DNA from: an uncultured Clostridia bacterium
GTDB lineage: Bacteria > Bacillota > Clostridia > TANB77 > CAG-508
Direction: 5' to 3'
DNA length: 5,811 bases
Assembly (NCBI GenBank): GCA_944393345.1
Contig: CALXZW010000123.1
Coordinates: 1 to 5,811, forward strand
Shown one piece after another: positions 5,428-5,811 of the stretch. A program made the position numbers and the translations under genes. The stretch's first letter is position 1. Every line of letters begins with the position of its first letter. The notes below the pieces were generated by a model. That model did not search any database. It was not told where the DNA came from and saw only the letters and a list, made by a program, of their open reading frames with translations.

Positions 5428-5811
5428 TTATTGTTTTCTTGGGTCAATCTTTTTAACAGCTTCATCAAATCTTCCATATGTTCCTGAAGCTTTTTCAATT
5501 GCTTCCATTGGGTCCATTCCTTTTTTAATATTATCCATCATTTTTCCCATATGAACATATTTGTATCCAATGATTTGATCATCTTTGTCTAATCCTAATT
5601 CTACTATGTATCCTTCTGTTAATTGTAGATATCTTGGTCCTTTTAATGTACTTGAATAGATTGTTCCTACTTGTGATGTATGTCCCTTTCCTAAATCTTC
5701 AAGTCCTGCTCCTACTGGAAGTCCTCCTTCTGAAAAAGCTGTTTGTGTTCTTCCATATACTATTTGTAAGAATAATTCTCTCATTGCTGTATTTATAGCA
5801 TCACATACTAA
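5428..5811 (-). CDS. NifU-like iron-sulfur cluster scaffold protein, C-terminal part (cut by window edge)
   Basis: The reading frame stays open to the window edge, so the N-terminus lies outside. The visible 127 residues begin LVCDAINTAM, which is not a real start; the ATG at 5784 is internal. They continue through LFLQIVYGRTQTAFSEGG, GAGLEDLGKG, KGPRYLQLTEGY, a GYKYVHMGKMMD helix and end in IDPRKQ. This matches the C-terminal part of the roughly 230-aa clostridial iron-sulfur assembly scaffold family, related to NifU/IscU. From memory of that family, roughly 100 N-terminal residues, including most of the cysteines, are missing from view; only one Cys is visible. The protein would act in the cytoplasm, holding or passing clusters. 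The GGGtGRT gene follows in the same direction, which supports a joint role. Confidence 0.85.
   Translation of the reverse strand, partial: LVCDAINTAMRELFLQIVYGRTQTAFSEGGLPVGAGLEDLGKGHTSQVGTIYSSTLKGPRYLQLTEGYIVELGLDKDDQIIGYKYVHMGKMMDNIKKGMDPMEAIEKASGTYGRFDEAVKKIDPRKQ

Overview
The window is AT-rich, and all intact genes lie on the minus strand, so transcription runs from high to low coordinates. Strong AGGAGG-type ribosome binding sites, TTTACA/TATAAT promoters, standard stop codons (TGA is used as a stop) and the gene content point to a low-GC Firmicute, most likely an anaerobic gut-type Clostridia member. The GGGtGRT protein and its NifU-like partner are the main taxonomic clue. The species cannot be named from the sequence.

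Right part (about 4260-5811): a two-gene operon. A NifU-like iron-sulfur scaffold protein, cut by the window edge so that only its C-terminal 127 residues are visible, is followed by an intact 333-aa GGGtGRT-family protein. A perfect 10-bp hairpin lies between the two genes, and a weak intrinsic terminator follows the second.

Middle (about 3622-4329): some 700 bases with no intact gene. It holds the remains of two small minus-strand genes, one an unidentified small protein broken by frameshifts and the other a DUF2082-type zinc-ribbon protein that has lost its N-terminal half. A plausible promoter survives ahead of them. At the left end is a consensus promoter whose spacer is filled by a perfect 20-bp palindrome.

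Left part (1-3681): a four-gene operon read from that promoter. It encodes a small ribbon-helix-helix DNA-binding protein, an SPFH-domain protein with a C-terminal double zinc ribbon, a four-helix membrane protein of unknown family, and a large membrane protein with an N-terminal zinc ribbon, three membrane helices and two tandem extracytoplasmic repeats. The first three genes are packed so tightly that the ribosome binding sites of genes two and three contain the stop codon of the gene before. The repertoire resembles the Bacillus subtilis ydjFGHI membrane-stress operon (PspA, zinc-ribbon and membrane partners, SPFH protein), but here there is no PspA and a ribbon-helix-helix regulator sits in front. 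The most likely reading is an autoregulated membrane-associated SPFH/zinc-ribbon system. Its function is inferred, not shown.
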